Source of the DNA: JANQRV01 sp964533785
GTDB lineage: Bacteria > Bacteroidota > Bacteroidia > Chitinophagales > Saprospiraceae
Assembly: GCA_964533785.1 (NCBI GenBank)
Contig: CAZHNG010000016.1
Span: 1 to 36,668, forward strand
Length of the DNA: 36,668 nt
Reading direction: 5' to 3'
Shown here: positions 11,201 to 18,249 of the stretch, in pieces
How positions within the stretch are numbered: position 1 is the stretch's first letter
Layout: each line of letters starts with the position of its first letter
Made by a program: the position numbers and the translations under genes
Notes under the pieces: model-generated
Database searches by the model: none
What the model was told of the DNA's origin: nothing
Seen by the model: only the letters and a program-made list of their open reading frames with translations

Positions 11201-12387
11201 CTATTGTAGAGGGTGCTGGTTTCGTTGAATTTGACCAAAACGATGCGACAATCCTGAACATTCTTGGTGGCGATGGGCAAGTAACCATTGAGGCCAACCA
11301 GGCAGGAAATGATGACTTCTTTCCGGCACCACCCGTTCAGCAGAGCTTTTTAATCGAAAAGTCAAGCAATATTGCGTTCACCACAAATGGGGACGCGTCG
11401 GTCGATCCAGCAGGCTGTGACTGTTTCATCGTCACTCCCGATGAAGAAGAAAAGGCTGGAACGGTATGGTCTGATAAAAAATTAGACCTGACTTATGGAT
11501 TTTCCTTTGAAGCCGACATCTTCATGAGTGAAGACCTCAGTTCTGATAACCAAGACCGAGCGGATGGTATCACTTTTGCTTTGCATAATGACCCAGCGGG
11601 TGCTTTAAAACCGGTTGGATCTATTGGAACTGATATGGCTGTGGATAATTTAACCAATGCCTTTGGTTTTGAGTTTGATAATTACGCTGGAACATCCGAT
11701 GCCTTCGATATTCAGGAGGACCACGTCGCTTTCTGGGCGGGAACAGTAACTAATCCATTGACAACGCCGGTAGTCGTCGACGCTCAAGATCCGAACTTTG
11801 AAGATGCGGAATGGCACCGTGTGAAAATCGACTGGGATCCCGCTACACAAACGATGACGGGTTGGTTTGATGGTAATTTAGTAACTACCTATACTTATTC
11901 AGGTTTAGACGACTTGGTAACTGAACACCTTGGTGGAAACCCCGAAGTACATTTCGGCTTCGGTGGTGGTACTGGTGGCAAGACCAGCTTACAAAAATTC
12001 TGCGTGGTAGAAGTTTGTCGCGATGTTCAGTTTAACATTACGGCCATGTTACAAGGGCCTTACAACCCAGATACAGATGAGATGAATAACACTATCAATC
12101 CAATGCTACCGCTACTCGATCCCTATTTTGAAACTACCACTGCTCCGAGCATACCGGCCAATGCAGTGGATTGGGTATTAGTCGAGGTACATGATCCACA
12201 TGATATGTCGCAGGTCATTGCAAGTAAACCTTGTTTCTTGACTACAAACGGTACTATTGTGGATATTGACGGCAGCCCGGGAGTAGTATTTGAAGACCTA
12301 TGCGTTATAGAGGCTTATATAGCCGTTAAACACCGTAACCACTTAGGTGTGATGACGGGGATAAAACATTCTTTTGAGATAGAATAA
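5203..12387 (+). CDS. Giant exported PQQ-dehydrogenase/diheme/lectin/SprB protein
   Basis: This 2394-residue protein starts with a basic n-region and hydrophobic core (about residues 20-40), so it is exported. Residues about 68-530 form a GSDH-type beta-propeller related to PQQ-dependent sugar dehydrogenases: SSHRGGGMAWDDDGNL holds the likely catalytic His217, and GNRNPHR (363-369) matches the family's PQQ-contacting arginine region. Residues about 540-885 carry two haem c sites, C695-LQ-C-H and C778-SY-C-H, with Met854 in SMPPLAR a likely axial ligand; this part resembles SO2930-family diheme cytochromes. Then come an Ig-like segment (890-985), lectin-like domain 1 (989-1194), three SprB-type repeats (1200-1443), lectin 2 (1447-1660), SprB 4 (1663-1741), lectin 3 (1742-1965), a second Ig-like segment (1966-2055), lectin 4 (2056-2272) and a C-terminal module ending without a recognisable T9SS sorting domain. 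A plausible role is surface sugar oxidation coupled to glycan binding (inference). Confidence 0.9.
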   Translation: MNKHFTRSKRAGKRVFPFSRWLIVGVVWVFIAFTPLMMPAPGLNTPQPIGKFLDGTLPTVAPEGTVEYEVVEAFPNLEVDSPLVFVPEPGTNRIIIGTRDGLYEAFENDPSVTTAQKQPFLDLTDRTAVVWDGGMLGLTFHPDFLTDSNKRFIYVWYTSKMESATKKYWGSGENTTQAQNVFLRLSRFEVDFVNGSNIVNKDSELIMINVHCYNSSHRGGGMAWDDDGNLIVTIGEQFNGGSAQNITNTLQGGFIRIDVDKRGGSSSHIPKRVVQNDPTYNPMGTDPTTGGTVINGFVGHYAGSNPASQTDMEDSDFLSDPDKEFTGIEYYIPNDNPDWAALAELKGVTLTEGDYFEEYVTIGNRNPHRMTRDGDGRYWSGEVGAGSREEINVLEENELSVGINYGWPAKEGNQGSYPSSYIGVQKDPATDFLRSEANAIIGGYVYRGTDLPGLFGKYICGGYSQQRIFAVSYDEVNGNVTNISREVIANFDPGALITFGQDHAGEIYLCPQGPDRKIYKLATVGAAIPAPPRLSQIHAFNTNQQTGDFTGITTLTPKTGVLPYELNVPFWSDGALKYRYLAVPNNEDGNGMHDKIDEKIIFSENGDWQFPNGTVFIKHFELPVDETDPTVVKKVETRFVIKGDDGEYYYLSYEWRDDGTDADLLETGKTKNFDIQLSGGGTEQQEWIYPDRTECLQCHNAVAGHVLGAKTRQLNKDVDYTVVGGNIGNQLETYLQLNMFAGTPFQASDITNFLTLSPLDDANATDEELARSYFDSNCSYCHRPGTANGAAFDMRFSTPLEYQNIVNASLREELGDPTNKAVVPGDLFHSIVYQRIKYPDQEPSDPTFSIDISMPPLARNVVDDQGVTIVENWINGLDPADFPVGNLVPTITFPEIDPKCVDDANFLLGATSDSPVSITYMVEDGDQYISLNTSTGEVDILEDVIFDDMTGDQLLPLPATVTIVARQEANNDYEAAQATRSFEIVGRNNFTFVTNGDASQVKCTDCLIVTPDVEDAEGTAWSDFTIDLDQTFRLELLVNLGSNDGTGGDGMTFALQDVSNTFLGSNGTPMAVDGLTTSFGVEFDTWQSSGTSDPAFDHISFWANGDVTDPLQTAVQARQSSPNIETGTDYEVVIEWDPNINQLSVEFDGTVRDIYNGDIRSFFGSAPYDDVYFGFGAGTGGATNEHKACIVNLIQGGSLLNLSISSTDEDCGQGNGTATITPSGGSMPYTFAWSDDDPQNPQYTTGVRNDLSAGTYFVTVTDDNNISKTASIVINNLPGPTLEVSSTPASCNVIPADGTATVTPTPASDPPNVEYTYDWEDPQSNPLVQNTATVTGLVPGTYSVTVTNTVTNCFAITTVTVEEAAPFTLSTSSVPSPCGMTDGSATVTVDPAGTYTYKWNDQPDPNGQTTATATGLTPGTYTVTVTDANMCEATATVDVLSDCPPLARVGTATDDGGNCYTLTTPAPNNQAGAIWSPNTINLNNGFVLEGELYFGFDNSGDNRGNADGIAFALHRDDRGTSAIGGYGGSYAIALTNGTEAVAPSFGFEFDTYPNGSEPTVDHFSFWGNGDVYTPLTTEVQADPTSGNIEDGELHTIRIEWDPIADDMEVYFDGNLIDTYTGDIVANFFEDDPTGVYWGFGGGTGGATNLQQFCLTSFVSSTPISLQTNILTEANCGQATGEAEVIPTGGTPPYTYQWSGGIPDPMDPSKVGGLAAGTYFVTVTDNVGFTASTSVVMTETGCVGLVVNGVATADGGDCYTLTPEAGSQAGTAWSPSTIDLTDNFRLTAELYFGDNDPGADGIAFALHNDTRGPNAIGDLGGSFAIDNQAGGDDVFPSFGVVFKTYPTSGGDLIYVFQDGNTAPGAAVVGPFCATDGSTPSSSCTNIEDGNQHTVIFEWNATQQVLTVFFEGTQVIQYDGSVLGNVTTILGGGGPDVTDAYWGFGAGTGGAINRHEVCITSMETGIQVNQSIDFPTIESVCADAGSVQLDATATSGLPVAYAIVEGAGFVEFDQNDATILNILGGDGQVTIEANQAGNDDFFPAPPVQQSFLIEKSSNIAFTTNGDASVDPAGCDCFIVTPDEEEKAGTVWSDKKLDLTYGFSFEADIFMSEDLSSDNQDRADGITFALHNDPAGALKPVGSIGTDMAVDNLTNAFGFEFDNYAGTSDAFDIQEDHVAFWAGTVTNPLTTPVVVDAQDPNFEDAEWHRVKIDWDPATQTMTGWFDGNLVTTYTYSGLDDLVTEHLGGNPEVHFGFGGGTGGKTSLQKFCVVEVCRDVQFNITAMLQGPYNPDTDEMNNTINPMLPLLDPYFETTTAPSIPANAVDWVLVEVHDPHDMSQVIASKPCFLTTNGTIVDIDGSPGVVFEDLCVIEAYIAVKHRNHLGVMTGIKHSFEIE

Positions 12388-12430
12388 GCTGATGCGATAA
12401 GTCCAGAGATTGACTTAATCAGCAAATCTA

Positions 12431-12466
12431 AAGGTACAGTTCAATATATGAACTGTACCTTTTTTT
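12431..12466 (+). terminator. Rho-independent terminator of the giant gene
   Basis: A perfect 13-bp stem (12431-12443 with 12449-12461) and a 5-nt loop (atata) are followed by a T run through 12466, 44 bp after the stop codon of the giant protein. The other side is not T-rich, so it acts on the plus strand. Its T tract overlaps the stop codon of the convergent sugar transferase gene. Confidence 0.9.
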
Positions 12467-13883
12467 ATTTTCCTTTCCCCTGCAGTAATACCAGTCCGGT
12501 ATAAAAGAGAATCTTGAAGTCGAGTGCCAGGGACATATTTTCAATATAGAGGATGTCAAACTTTAATCGTTGCAGCATTTGGTCAACATTAGAGGCATAA
12601 CCGTATTTCACCTGTCCCCAGGAAGTGATCCCCGGTCTAACTTTCAACAGATGCTTATAATGTGGTGCTCGTTCTATAATTAAATCAATAAAATGTTGCC
12701 GTTCTGGTCTGGGGCCTACTAATGACATATCGCCTTTCAGGACATTCCAAAATTGAGGTAACTCATCCAAACGCCACTTACGCATAAGCGTTCCCCAGGC
12801 AGTGCAGCGATTGTCCTTATCGTGCGATAATTGGGGACCGTCTTTTTCTGCATCTACGTACATGGAGCGAAATTTGTAAATGGTAAAAGGCTTACCGTTC
12901 AGACCAATTCTCTTTTGTTGAAAAATGATCGGGCCGGGAGAAGACATCCTTACCCTTATAGCGGTATACAAATAAAGCGGAGAGAGGACGACCAACATAA
13001 AAACCGAAACGACTACATCAATTAAACGCTTCACGATCTTTTGCCACTTCGGCATGAGATCTTGACGGATCTCGATCAATACGGCACCGTATACCTCGGT
13101 CATTTGAACAGTACCCAACATGATATCGTACATATCCGGGATGATCTTTACAAGTATTTCATCCCCATAATCAAAAAGGGTATTGAGTATTTCCCGTAAT
13201 AGATTATGCTCGGAAGTTTCAATAGCAATGATAACTTCTTCAACGCTATGGTTTTCAATGATAGCATCCAATTCCCGAATGGTACCCAGATCAGGTAAAA
13301 CGGTAGCCAGATCATTATCGCCTTTGCGGTTGGTATTTACAAAACCGATAAAGTTATTGCCCAACTTTTTTTCTCGTCCGTTAATATCTTCATACAGTTC
13401 CAAGGCTCCTTGGTTACCTCCGATAATAATCGTGTTGAAGGTAATTTTGCCAGATTTCACTCTTTGATTGGCGCGAGTCAACAAATACATTCTCACGGTA
13501 GCGGTAAGAAAGAAGTGAAGCATCAATAAAGTCAAAAAGGACGTGTAATAAGTATGGTAATCCGTTACGAAGTCATCTAAAACAAAAGCAAAGAACAAAC
13601 ACAATACTCCGAAAAAGCTCAAAACTATAGTTCTTCTAAGGGTAGCCAAGCGCGACAATCGGTAAATGTCCTTATAATGATCGAAGATAGAATAGAAAAG
13701 TAACCAGGCAATAGGAACCAGTAGAATACCGTACCAAAAGTTGGGATCATTAAATATTTCGAGGGTAATGGCATCAGTTTCCAGGTGTTTGCGATAAATA
13801 AAAAAGACCGCCCACGCTAATAATGCGGTAAGATAATCAGCTAACTGGTAGCCTTTGGTGTGTAGCCGCCGTTTCTGTTTCAT
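12465..13883 (-). CDS. Polyprenyl-phosphate glycosylphosphotransferase (WcaJ/WbaP type)
   Basis: This initiating enzyme transfers a sugar-1-phosphate from a nucleotide sugar to undecaprenyl phosphate, the first step in capsule, exopolysaccharide or O-antigen synthesis at the inner membrane. The N-terminal third has several membrane segments (LLAWAVFFIY, GILLVPIAWLLFY, IVLSFFGVLCLFFAFV, LLMLHFFLTATV). The middle is a CoA-binding-like Rossmann domain (IIIGGNQGALELYEDI). The C-terminus is the bacterial sugar transferase domain with a re-entrant hydrophobic helix, SSPGPIIFQQKRIGLNG, FTIYKFRSM, RKWRLDELPQFWNVLKGDMS and LVGPRPER. Length (472) is normal. The donor sugar cannot be read from sequence. 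No glycosyltransferase cluster is adjacent; the upstream gene is a sugar-type oxidoreductase 65 bp away on the same strand. Confidence 0.93.
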   Translation of the reverse strand: MKQKRRLHTKGYQLADYLTALLAWAVFFIYRKHLETDAITLEIFNDPNFWYGILLVPIAWLLFYSIFDHYKDIYRLSRLATLRRTIVLSFFGVLCLFFAFVLDDFVTDYHTYYTSFLTLLMLHFFLTATVRMYLLTRANQRVKSGKITFNTIIIGGNQGALELYEDINGREKKLGNNFIGFVNTNRKGDNDLATVLPDLGTIRELDAIIENHSVEEVIIAIETSEHNLLREILNTLFDYGDEILVKIIPDMYDIMLGTVQMTEVYGAVLIEIRQDLMPKWQKIVKRLIDVVVSVFMLVVLSPLYLYTAIRVRMSSPGPIIFQQKRIGLNGKPFTIYKFRSMYVDAEKDGPQLSHDKDNRCTAWGTLMRKWRLDELPQFWNVLKGDMSLVGPRPERQHFIDLIIERAPHYKHLLKVRPGITSWGQVKYGYASNVDQMLQRLKFDILYIENMSLALDFKILFYTGLVLLQGKGK

Positions 13884-13948
13884 GGATGTCTATCTGTATT
13901 GTTGATGGTCGCAAAAAGCTGGATACAAAAGTGAATAATTCGTATAAT

Positions 13949-14941
13949 TTATCCAAAACGCTGATTGCGCACTTCTATTTCATCCATTATTTTATAGGCC
14001 AGTTCGAGTGCCTTGTAACCATCCTCAATACTTACTTTGGGAGCAGCATTTTGGCGAATACTATTGGCAAAAGTCTCGAGTTCCATTTTAATGGCATTAA
14101 CGGGTTCAATATCCGGCATATCCATGTGGATAAATTTTTTGCCAATGTGTGTATCGATTTCCATCATGGATTCACCACCGGGCAGGTTTGGAGAGCCGGG
14201 ATCGAAGAGGCGTACTACCTGAGCTTGTTTATCCAAAAAGTCTAAGCTGATGTAAGCATCCCGCTGGAAAAAGCGAATTTTCCGCATTTGTTTCAGCGAA
14301 AGCCGGCTGGCGGTCAAGTTAGCCACACAACCGTTGGAGAATTCAAGCCTTACATTTGCAATATCGGGTGAAGTACTAACGATGGACACTCCACTGGCCG
14401 ATATTTTTTCCACATCAGATTTCACCAGGCTTAGTACAATATCGAGATCGTGTATCATTAAATCCAGTACCACCGAAACGTCTGTACCACGCGGATTAAA
14501 AGTAGCCAACCGGTGCCCCTCGATAAACATGGGGTCAAGGCTATGATCTTCAATTGCCAATAATGCCGGATTAAATCTTTCGACATGCCCTACCTGTACT
14601 TTTACCTGTCTTGATCTACTCAACTCCACCAAGTCTTCAGCTTCCTGAATGGTGTGTGTCAACGGCTTTTCAATAAACACTTGTTTTCCAGCCTCAATGG
14701 CCAAGCGGGCTAATTCATAATGAGTGGTTGTGGGCGTGACGATATCTACAACATCAACGGCATTGATCAATTCATCCGGCGAGGAAAAGGATGAGATATC
14801 ATATTCTGCTGCCACAGCTTTACTGACCGCCTCACTTTTATCGTAGAAGCCCACTAAATCGTACACTTCAGGAAGCAAACCAATGCATTTCAAGTGAATT
14901 TTACCTAAGTGGCCAGCGCCAAGAACACCAATTTTCAACAT
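13949..14941 (-). CDS. Gfo/Idh/MocA family oxidoreductase (cytosolic)
   Basis: This NAD(P)-dependent oxidoreductase has a Rossmann fold at the extreme N-terminus (LKIGVLGAGHLGKIH), the EKPLTH motif containing the family's catalytic-pocket lysine, and VQVGHVERFNPA. The C-terminal half is the alpha/beta substrate domain (DLMIHDLDIVLSLV). There is no export signal, unlike the second Gfo/Idh/MocA protein in this window. An ATG at 14941 gives a natural start; an upstream in-frame TTG (14968) would add nine residues that look non-family. It lies just upstream of the polyprenyl sugar transferase, so it may make a nucleotide-sugar precursor for envelope glycans, for example a UDP-HexNAc 3-dehydrogenase such as GnnA, but this is inference. 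A good promoter lies immediately upstream. Confidence 0.9.
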   Translation of the reverse strand: MLKIGVLGAGHLGKIHLKCIGLLPEVYDLVGFYDKSEAVSKAVAAEYDISSFSSPDELINAVDVVDIVTPTTTHYELARLAIEAGKQVFIEKPLTHTIQEAEDLVELSRSRQVKVQVGHVERFNPALLAIEDHSLDPMFIEGHRLATFNPRGTDVSVVLDLMIHDLDIVLSLVKSDVEKISASGVSIVSTSPDIANVRLEFSNGCVANLTASRLSLKQMRKIRFFQRDAYISLDFLDKQAQVVRLFDPGSPNLPGGESMMEIDTHIGKKFIHMDMPDIEPVNAIKMELETFANSIRQNAAPKVSIEDGYKALELAYKIMDEIEVRNQRFG

Positions 14942-14965
14942 GTAAATAGGAATTAGTTTGGATGC

Positions 14966-14997
14966 CAAAAATAATACTGATTTGGCATTTTCAGCAA
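14966..14997 (-). promoter_or_regulatory. Promoter for the oxidoreductase/sugar transferase pair
   Basis: On the minus strand TTG (14997-14995) is followed after 21 nt by TATTTTTG (14973-14966), matching the Bacteroidota TTG/TAnnTTTG layout. The -7 box sits 24 nt before the ATG at 14941, which also supports that start over the upstream TTG. Confidence 0.5.
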
Positions 14998-15050
14998 GAA
15001 GGGGTCTTTATCTTTTTAAAGATGATAAAGTAAGTACAGTAAATCATCAT

Positions 15051-16004
15051 TTATTGGATAAGTGCTTCCTGAACTTCCCGGAATAAAAAGAAACCGTCGT
15101 CTCCTTGTTTTTGGTAGAGCGGCATGAGAATGTATCCGTCTTCCGGTGCGTATATCGGCCCGTTCTTATCTCTTGCCAGCAGAGTGCCTTTGGCGACCTG
15201 ATGAAAATTGCGAAAACCCGGCATCATGTGAAATTTATCTTCCGGTTTTATGGTGTGTACTTTGATCAATTCAGTCATTTGCGGTAACCCTTTTGAATAC
15301 TTCAATAGTATTTCATTGTGTCTATTTTCCACATCTTTGGGATCGACACAACCGATCAATTTCAGGCAGTGAATGATGACGGCAATGGCACGGTTAACAG
15401 AAAGTGGATCATGGTGTTGCCCTGCTTCAAATGTAACAGCGGTGGTTTTCACGCCCAGGTTCCTTGTATTGAAATAGTGCATGGTACTGCCCTGTAAGCC
15501 TTCTATTGCTCCCAGGATGACCGGAACGGGAAATTGACGGGCCAAATTTAAGCTGTCATCGTTCGTTGAAGGGATCATAAAAATACCACCACTAGCTGTG
15601 GTCGTGTGTAAATCTAAAACAAAAACCTCCTCAGGGTCATACCATCTAATTTCCTGCTCAATTACTCCGAGCAGATCCTTTATTTCTTTTTCCTCAGAAT
15701 CGAGTTCGTGATAAGATAATTTTTGAGTTTTTTCGATTATTTCTGGGCGAAAACTGCGGTTGAGATCCTTATCGACAAAACGAACCCCTGCCTTCAATGC
15801 GGCAATATTGCCTCGCAAACCGATCATTTTACCGCGAAAAATAAAATCATTTTTTTTAACCTGTTCTGCTTTCAGCATCTGGAATACTTGTTCCTGCGCC
15901 TGCACACCCGATTTCTCATTGCCATGAATTCCCCCGATGCAGATGAACAACGGGCCTTTTTCTGTTCCTCCATACCTGTCAATAATTCTATTACTATTAA
16001 TCAT
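15051..16004 (-). CDS. Succinylglutamate desuccinylase/aspartoacylase family protein
   Basis: This is a zinc-dependent M14-like deacylase of the AstE/AspA family (PF04952). GGIHGNEKSG near the N-terminus supplies the first metal ligands (His and Glu of the HxxE motif). KDLNRSFRPE matches the substrate-binding DLNR motif. LDLHTTTASGG provides the third zinc ligand His. TFEAGQHHDP contains the conserved catalytic glutamate region. Length (317) is a little shorter than plant or mammalian aspartoacylases but normal for bacterial homologues. No signal peptide is visible. The acyl-amino-acid substrate is unknown; no arginine-degradation (ast) genes are near. It is divergent from the subtilase, about 100 bp between starts. 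Confidence 0.88.
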   Translation of the reverse strand: MINSNRIIDRYGGTEKGPLFICIGGIHGNEKSGVQAQEQVFQMLKAEQVKKNDFIFRGKMIGLRGNIAALKAGVRFVDKDLNRSFRPEIIEKTQKLSYHELDSEEKEIKDLLGVIEQEIRWYDPEEVFVLDLHTTTASGGIFMIPSTNDDSLNLARQFPVPVILGAIEGLQGSTMHYFNTRNLGVKTTAVTFEAGQHHDPLSVNRAIAVIIHCLKLIGCVDPKDVENRHNEILLKYSKGLPQMTELIKVHTIKPEDKFHMMPGFRNFHQVAKGTLLARDKNGPIYAPEDGYILMPLYQKQGDDGFFLFREVQEALIQ

Positions 16005-16105
16005 AAATCACAAAATCTTTTAGAAAAAATATGACAAAACAACCACTTCATCTTTCTGTTTTCCTTGTTTTAAAGATATTTGTTTATTCGAAAAAAGGAA
16101 GATAT

Positions 16106-17893
16106 ATGAACTGGAAATTTTTAGTCCTGCTTCTCGTTACAATATACGGTAATTTAGGTGCTCAGGTTAATTCATCTTCAGAAGAAAAAATTGACGCTGA
16201 CCTTTATAGAAACCTTTCGGAGCAACCAAAAGTTGACTTTCTTGTCGTACTAAAAGACCAACTCAATGTAGATGCGGCCTACCAACTGCAGGCCAAGACG
16301 GCAAAAGGACGATATGTGTTTGAAAGGCTCTACCAGCACGCTCAAAAAAGCCAACGACAAGTTAGTACATATTTAACTGCTGCTCAGGTATCTTTTCAGC
16401 CCCTTTTCATTGTGAATGCTATTGCTACCAGCGGCGATCTTGATTTGGCGAGATCGATCGCCAAATTTGAGGAAGTCGCCTCAATTATACCGGATCCCTG
16501 GGTAAAAATGGATGACCCCATGCAGGCTACTAACATAGCGCTACGTGAAGGTGTAGAATGGGGTGTTCAGCAAATTAAGGCTGACCAGGTCTGGCAATTG
16601 GGATTTACGGGACAAAATGTGGTCATTGGTGGTCAAGATACGGGATACGAGTGGGAGCATCCGGCTTTAATTAATTCTTACAGAGGATGGGACGGCCAAC
16701 GAGCCAATCATGATTACAATTGGTTTGATGCCGTGAGTGAGATCAGTCCTTTACACCGCGACTCTGTCATTTCGGCCGACAATAACCCCTGCGGTCTAAA
16801 TGTCGAATTCCCTTGCGATGACGGCACCCACGGCACCCATACCATGGGTACAATAACGGGAGATGACGGAGCGGGCAATCAGATTGGCGTAGCTCCTGGT
16901 GCCAAATGGGTAGGTTGCCGTTGTATGGAACGCGGATGGGGAAAACCCTCAACGTATATCAAGTGCTTTGAGTGGTTTTTAGCCCCGACCGACGTCAACG
17001 GTAATGCTCCTGACCCTGATCAGGCGCCGCACGTCATCAATAATTCCTGGTCCTGCCCGGAAATTGAAGGATGTAACGAATCGAACTGGGCGCTTATGGA
17101 AACTGCCATTGATAATTTGACCGCTGCCGGTATTTTAGTCGTCGTATCGGCTGGTAACAGTGGAGACAACTGCCATTCCATCAATGCGGCTCCTGCCATT
17201 TTTGAGAATAGTTTTGTGGTTGGAGCTACGATGATGAACGATACGATCGCCAGGTTCAGCAGCCGCGGTAAAGTGATGGTGGATGCCAGTGGCAGGACCA
17301 AACCAGACATAGCTGCCCCGGGAGTAGGAGTACGTTCTTCTATTGTCAATGGTCGATACGCCAGTTTCAATGGCACGAGCATGGCTGGACCGCACGTTGC
17401 CGGAGCCGTTGCCTTGATCATTTCAGCTAATCCAAGCCTAGCCGGACAGGTCAACATGATAAAGCGCCTCTTGGAACAGAACGCTAAACCAATTTCTGCT
17501 GCAGAAGACTGTGATCCCGATTCTGACCGATTACTTCCTAATAATACATACGGCCACGGCAGAATTGATGCACTAGCTTCCGTAAAAGAGGCCCTAGAAC
17601 TCACCCCCACCAGCACCGATGATGCTAAAGATCTTTTTACCGTAAAAGCTTTCCCTAATCCTTTTGTTGAAGACTTCTCCGTACTAGTAAAAAATTGGAG
17701 CGGCCAAATAAACCTTGAAGTGTTTGACCAAATAGGAAGGCTAATAACCACCCAATCATGGGAACTATTCTCTGTTGACGAACAGTTGCTTGACGTAAAT
17801 TTGGATCCGGCGATGCCGCCTGGCATGTATAACTACCGGATATACGGGAACAACGCTTCGAAATCGGGGAAACTAATCAAGGCCGAGAATTAA
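16106..17893 (+). CDS. T9SS-exported S8 subtilisin-like protease
   Basis: This secreted serine protease begins MNWKFLVLLLVTIYGNLGAQ, a clean signal peptide with cleavage probably near the Ala-Gln. The ATG at 16106 is preferred over one at 16031 because it puts the signal at the N-terminus and follows an AGGAAG ribosome-binding-like sequence. A propeptide region (VDFLVVLKDQLNVDAA) precedes the catalytic domain. The triad is visible as Asp178 (GGQDTGYEWEHP), His242 (DGTHGTHTMG) and Ser425 (FNGTSMAGPHVAGA), with NNSW giving the oxyanion Asn. The last 80 or so residues (VKAFPNPFVEDFSVLV to SGKLIKAEN) are a type-A T9SS sorting domain, so it is exported across the outer membrane. Likely role is extracellular protein degradation. 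An SCP2-domain gene follows 11 bp later. Confidence 0.93.
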   Translation: MNWKFLVLLLVTIYGNLGAQVNSSSEEKIDADLYRNLSEQPKVDFLVVLKDQLNVDAAYQLQAKTAKGRYVFERLYQHAQKSQRQVSTYLTAAQVSFQPLFIVNAIATSGDLDLARSIAKFEEVASIIPDPWVKMDDPMQATNIALREGVEWGVQQIKADQVWQLGFTGQNVVIGGQDTGYEWEHPALINSYRGWDGQRANHDYNWFDAVSEISPLHRDSVISADNNPCGLNVEFPCDDGTHGTHTMGTITGDDGAGNQIGVAPGAKWVGCRCMERGWGKPSTYIKCFEWFLAPTDVNGNAPDPDQAPHVINNSWSCPEIEGCNESNWALMETAIDNLTAAGILVVVSAGNSGDNCHSINAAPAIFENSFVVGATMMNDTIARFSSRGKVMVDASGRTKPDIAAPGVGVRSSIVNGRYASFNGTSMAGPHVAGAVALIISANPSLAGQVNMIKRLLEQNAKPISAAEDCDPDSDRLLPNNTYGHGRIDALASVKEALELTPTSTDDAKDLFTVKAFPNPFVEDFSVLVKNWSGQINLEVFDQIGRLITTQSWELFSVDEQLLDVNLDPAMPPGMYNYRIYGNNASKSGKLIKAEN

Positions 17894-17904
17894 TCTCACA
17901 GATT

Positions 17905-18237
17905 ATGCTTACATTTATCCATCAAATAAAACATTCAGGCATGACACTCGATGATATAACCCAGCGATTTCAAGATCAGGTAAATAAAGCTCCCAACATA
18001 GGTAAAACCCTGAAATTCGTATTTGATGAAGGAGTCGTCTTTTTAGATTTATCTACCGACCAGCCAACGATCACCAATGATGACAAGGATGCAGATTGTA
18101 CGATAACCACTAAAATCAGCACTTTTGAAAAGATCATTAGTGGAAAAACCAACCCTATGACCGCTGTTATGATGGGAAAGGTGAAGATCAAAGGTGACAT
18201 GAGCGTGGCGATGAAATTGCAATCGCTGTTAGGGTAA
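17905..18237 (+). CDS. SCP2 sterol-carrier-domain protein
   Basis: This small protein consists of one SCP2 (sterol carrier protein 2) fold domain, a hydrophobic-cavity fold that binds lipids or acyl chains. Typical features are LDDITQRFQDQVNKAP, KFVFDEGVVFLDL, DADCTITTKISTFEKIISGK and the C-terminal GKVKIKGDMSVAMKLQSLL, the family signature. The natural family N-terminus (MTLDDIT) corresponds to an ATG at 17941, so the first 12 residues from 17905 may not be translated. There is no signal peptide, so it should be cytosolic. It lies 11 bp after the subtilase stop and may be co-transcribed, though no functional link is evident. A 6-bp-arm hairpin (GGTAAA-gtgt-TTTACC, 18233-18248) spans its stop codon and the 12-bp gap to convergent rimK. 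Confidence 0.88.
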   Translation: MLTFIHQIKHSGMTLDDITQRFQDQVNKAPNIGKTLKFVFDEGVVFLDLSTDQPTITNDDKDADCTITTKISTFEKIISGKTNPMTAVMMGKVKIKGDMSVAMKLQSLLG

Positions 18238-18249
18238 AGTGTTTTACCG

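Noticed and set aside
16031..16105. Upstream ATG extending the subtilase by 25 residues
   Set aside because: It would bury the signal peptide, whereas the ATG at 16106 has a ribosome-binding-like AGGAAG in front and a clean signal at its N-terminus.
17020..17826. 268-codon open frame on the minus strand
   Set aside because: It lies wholly inside the subtilase gene in antisense, and its translation is low-complexity Ser/Ala/Leu-rich with no domain pattern.
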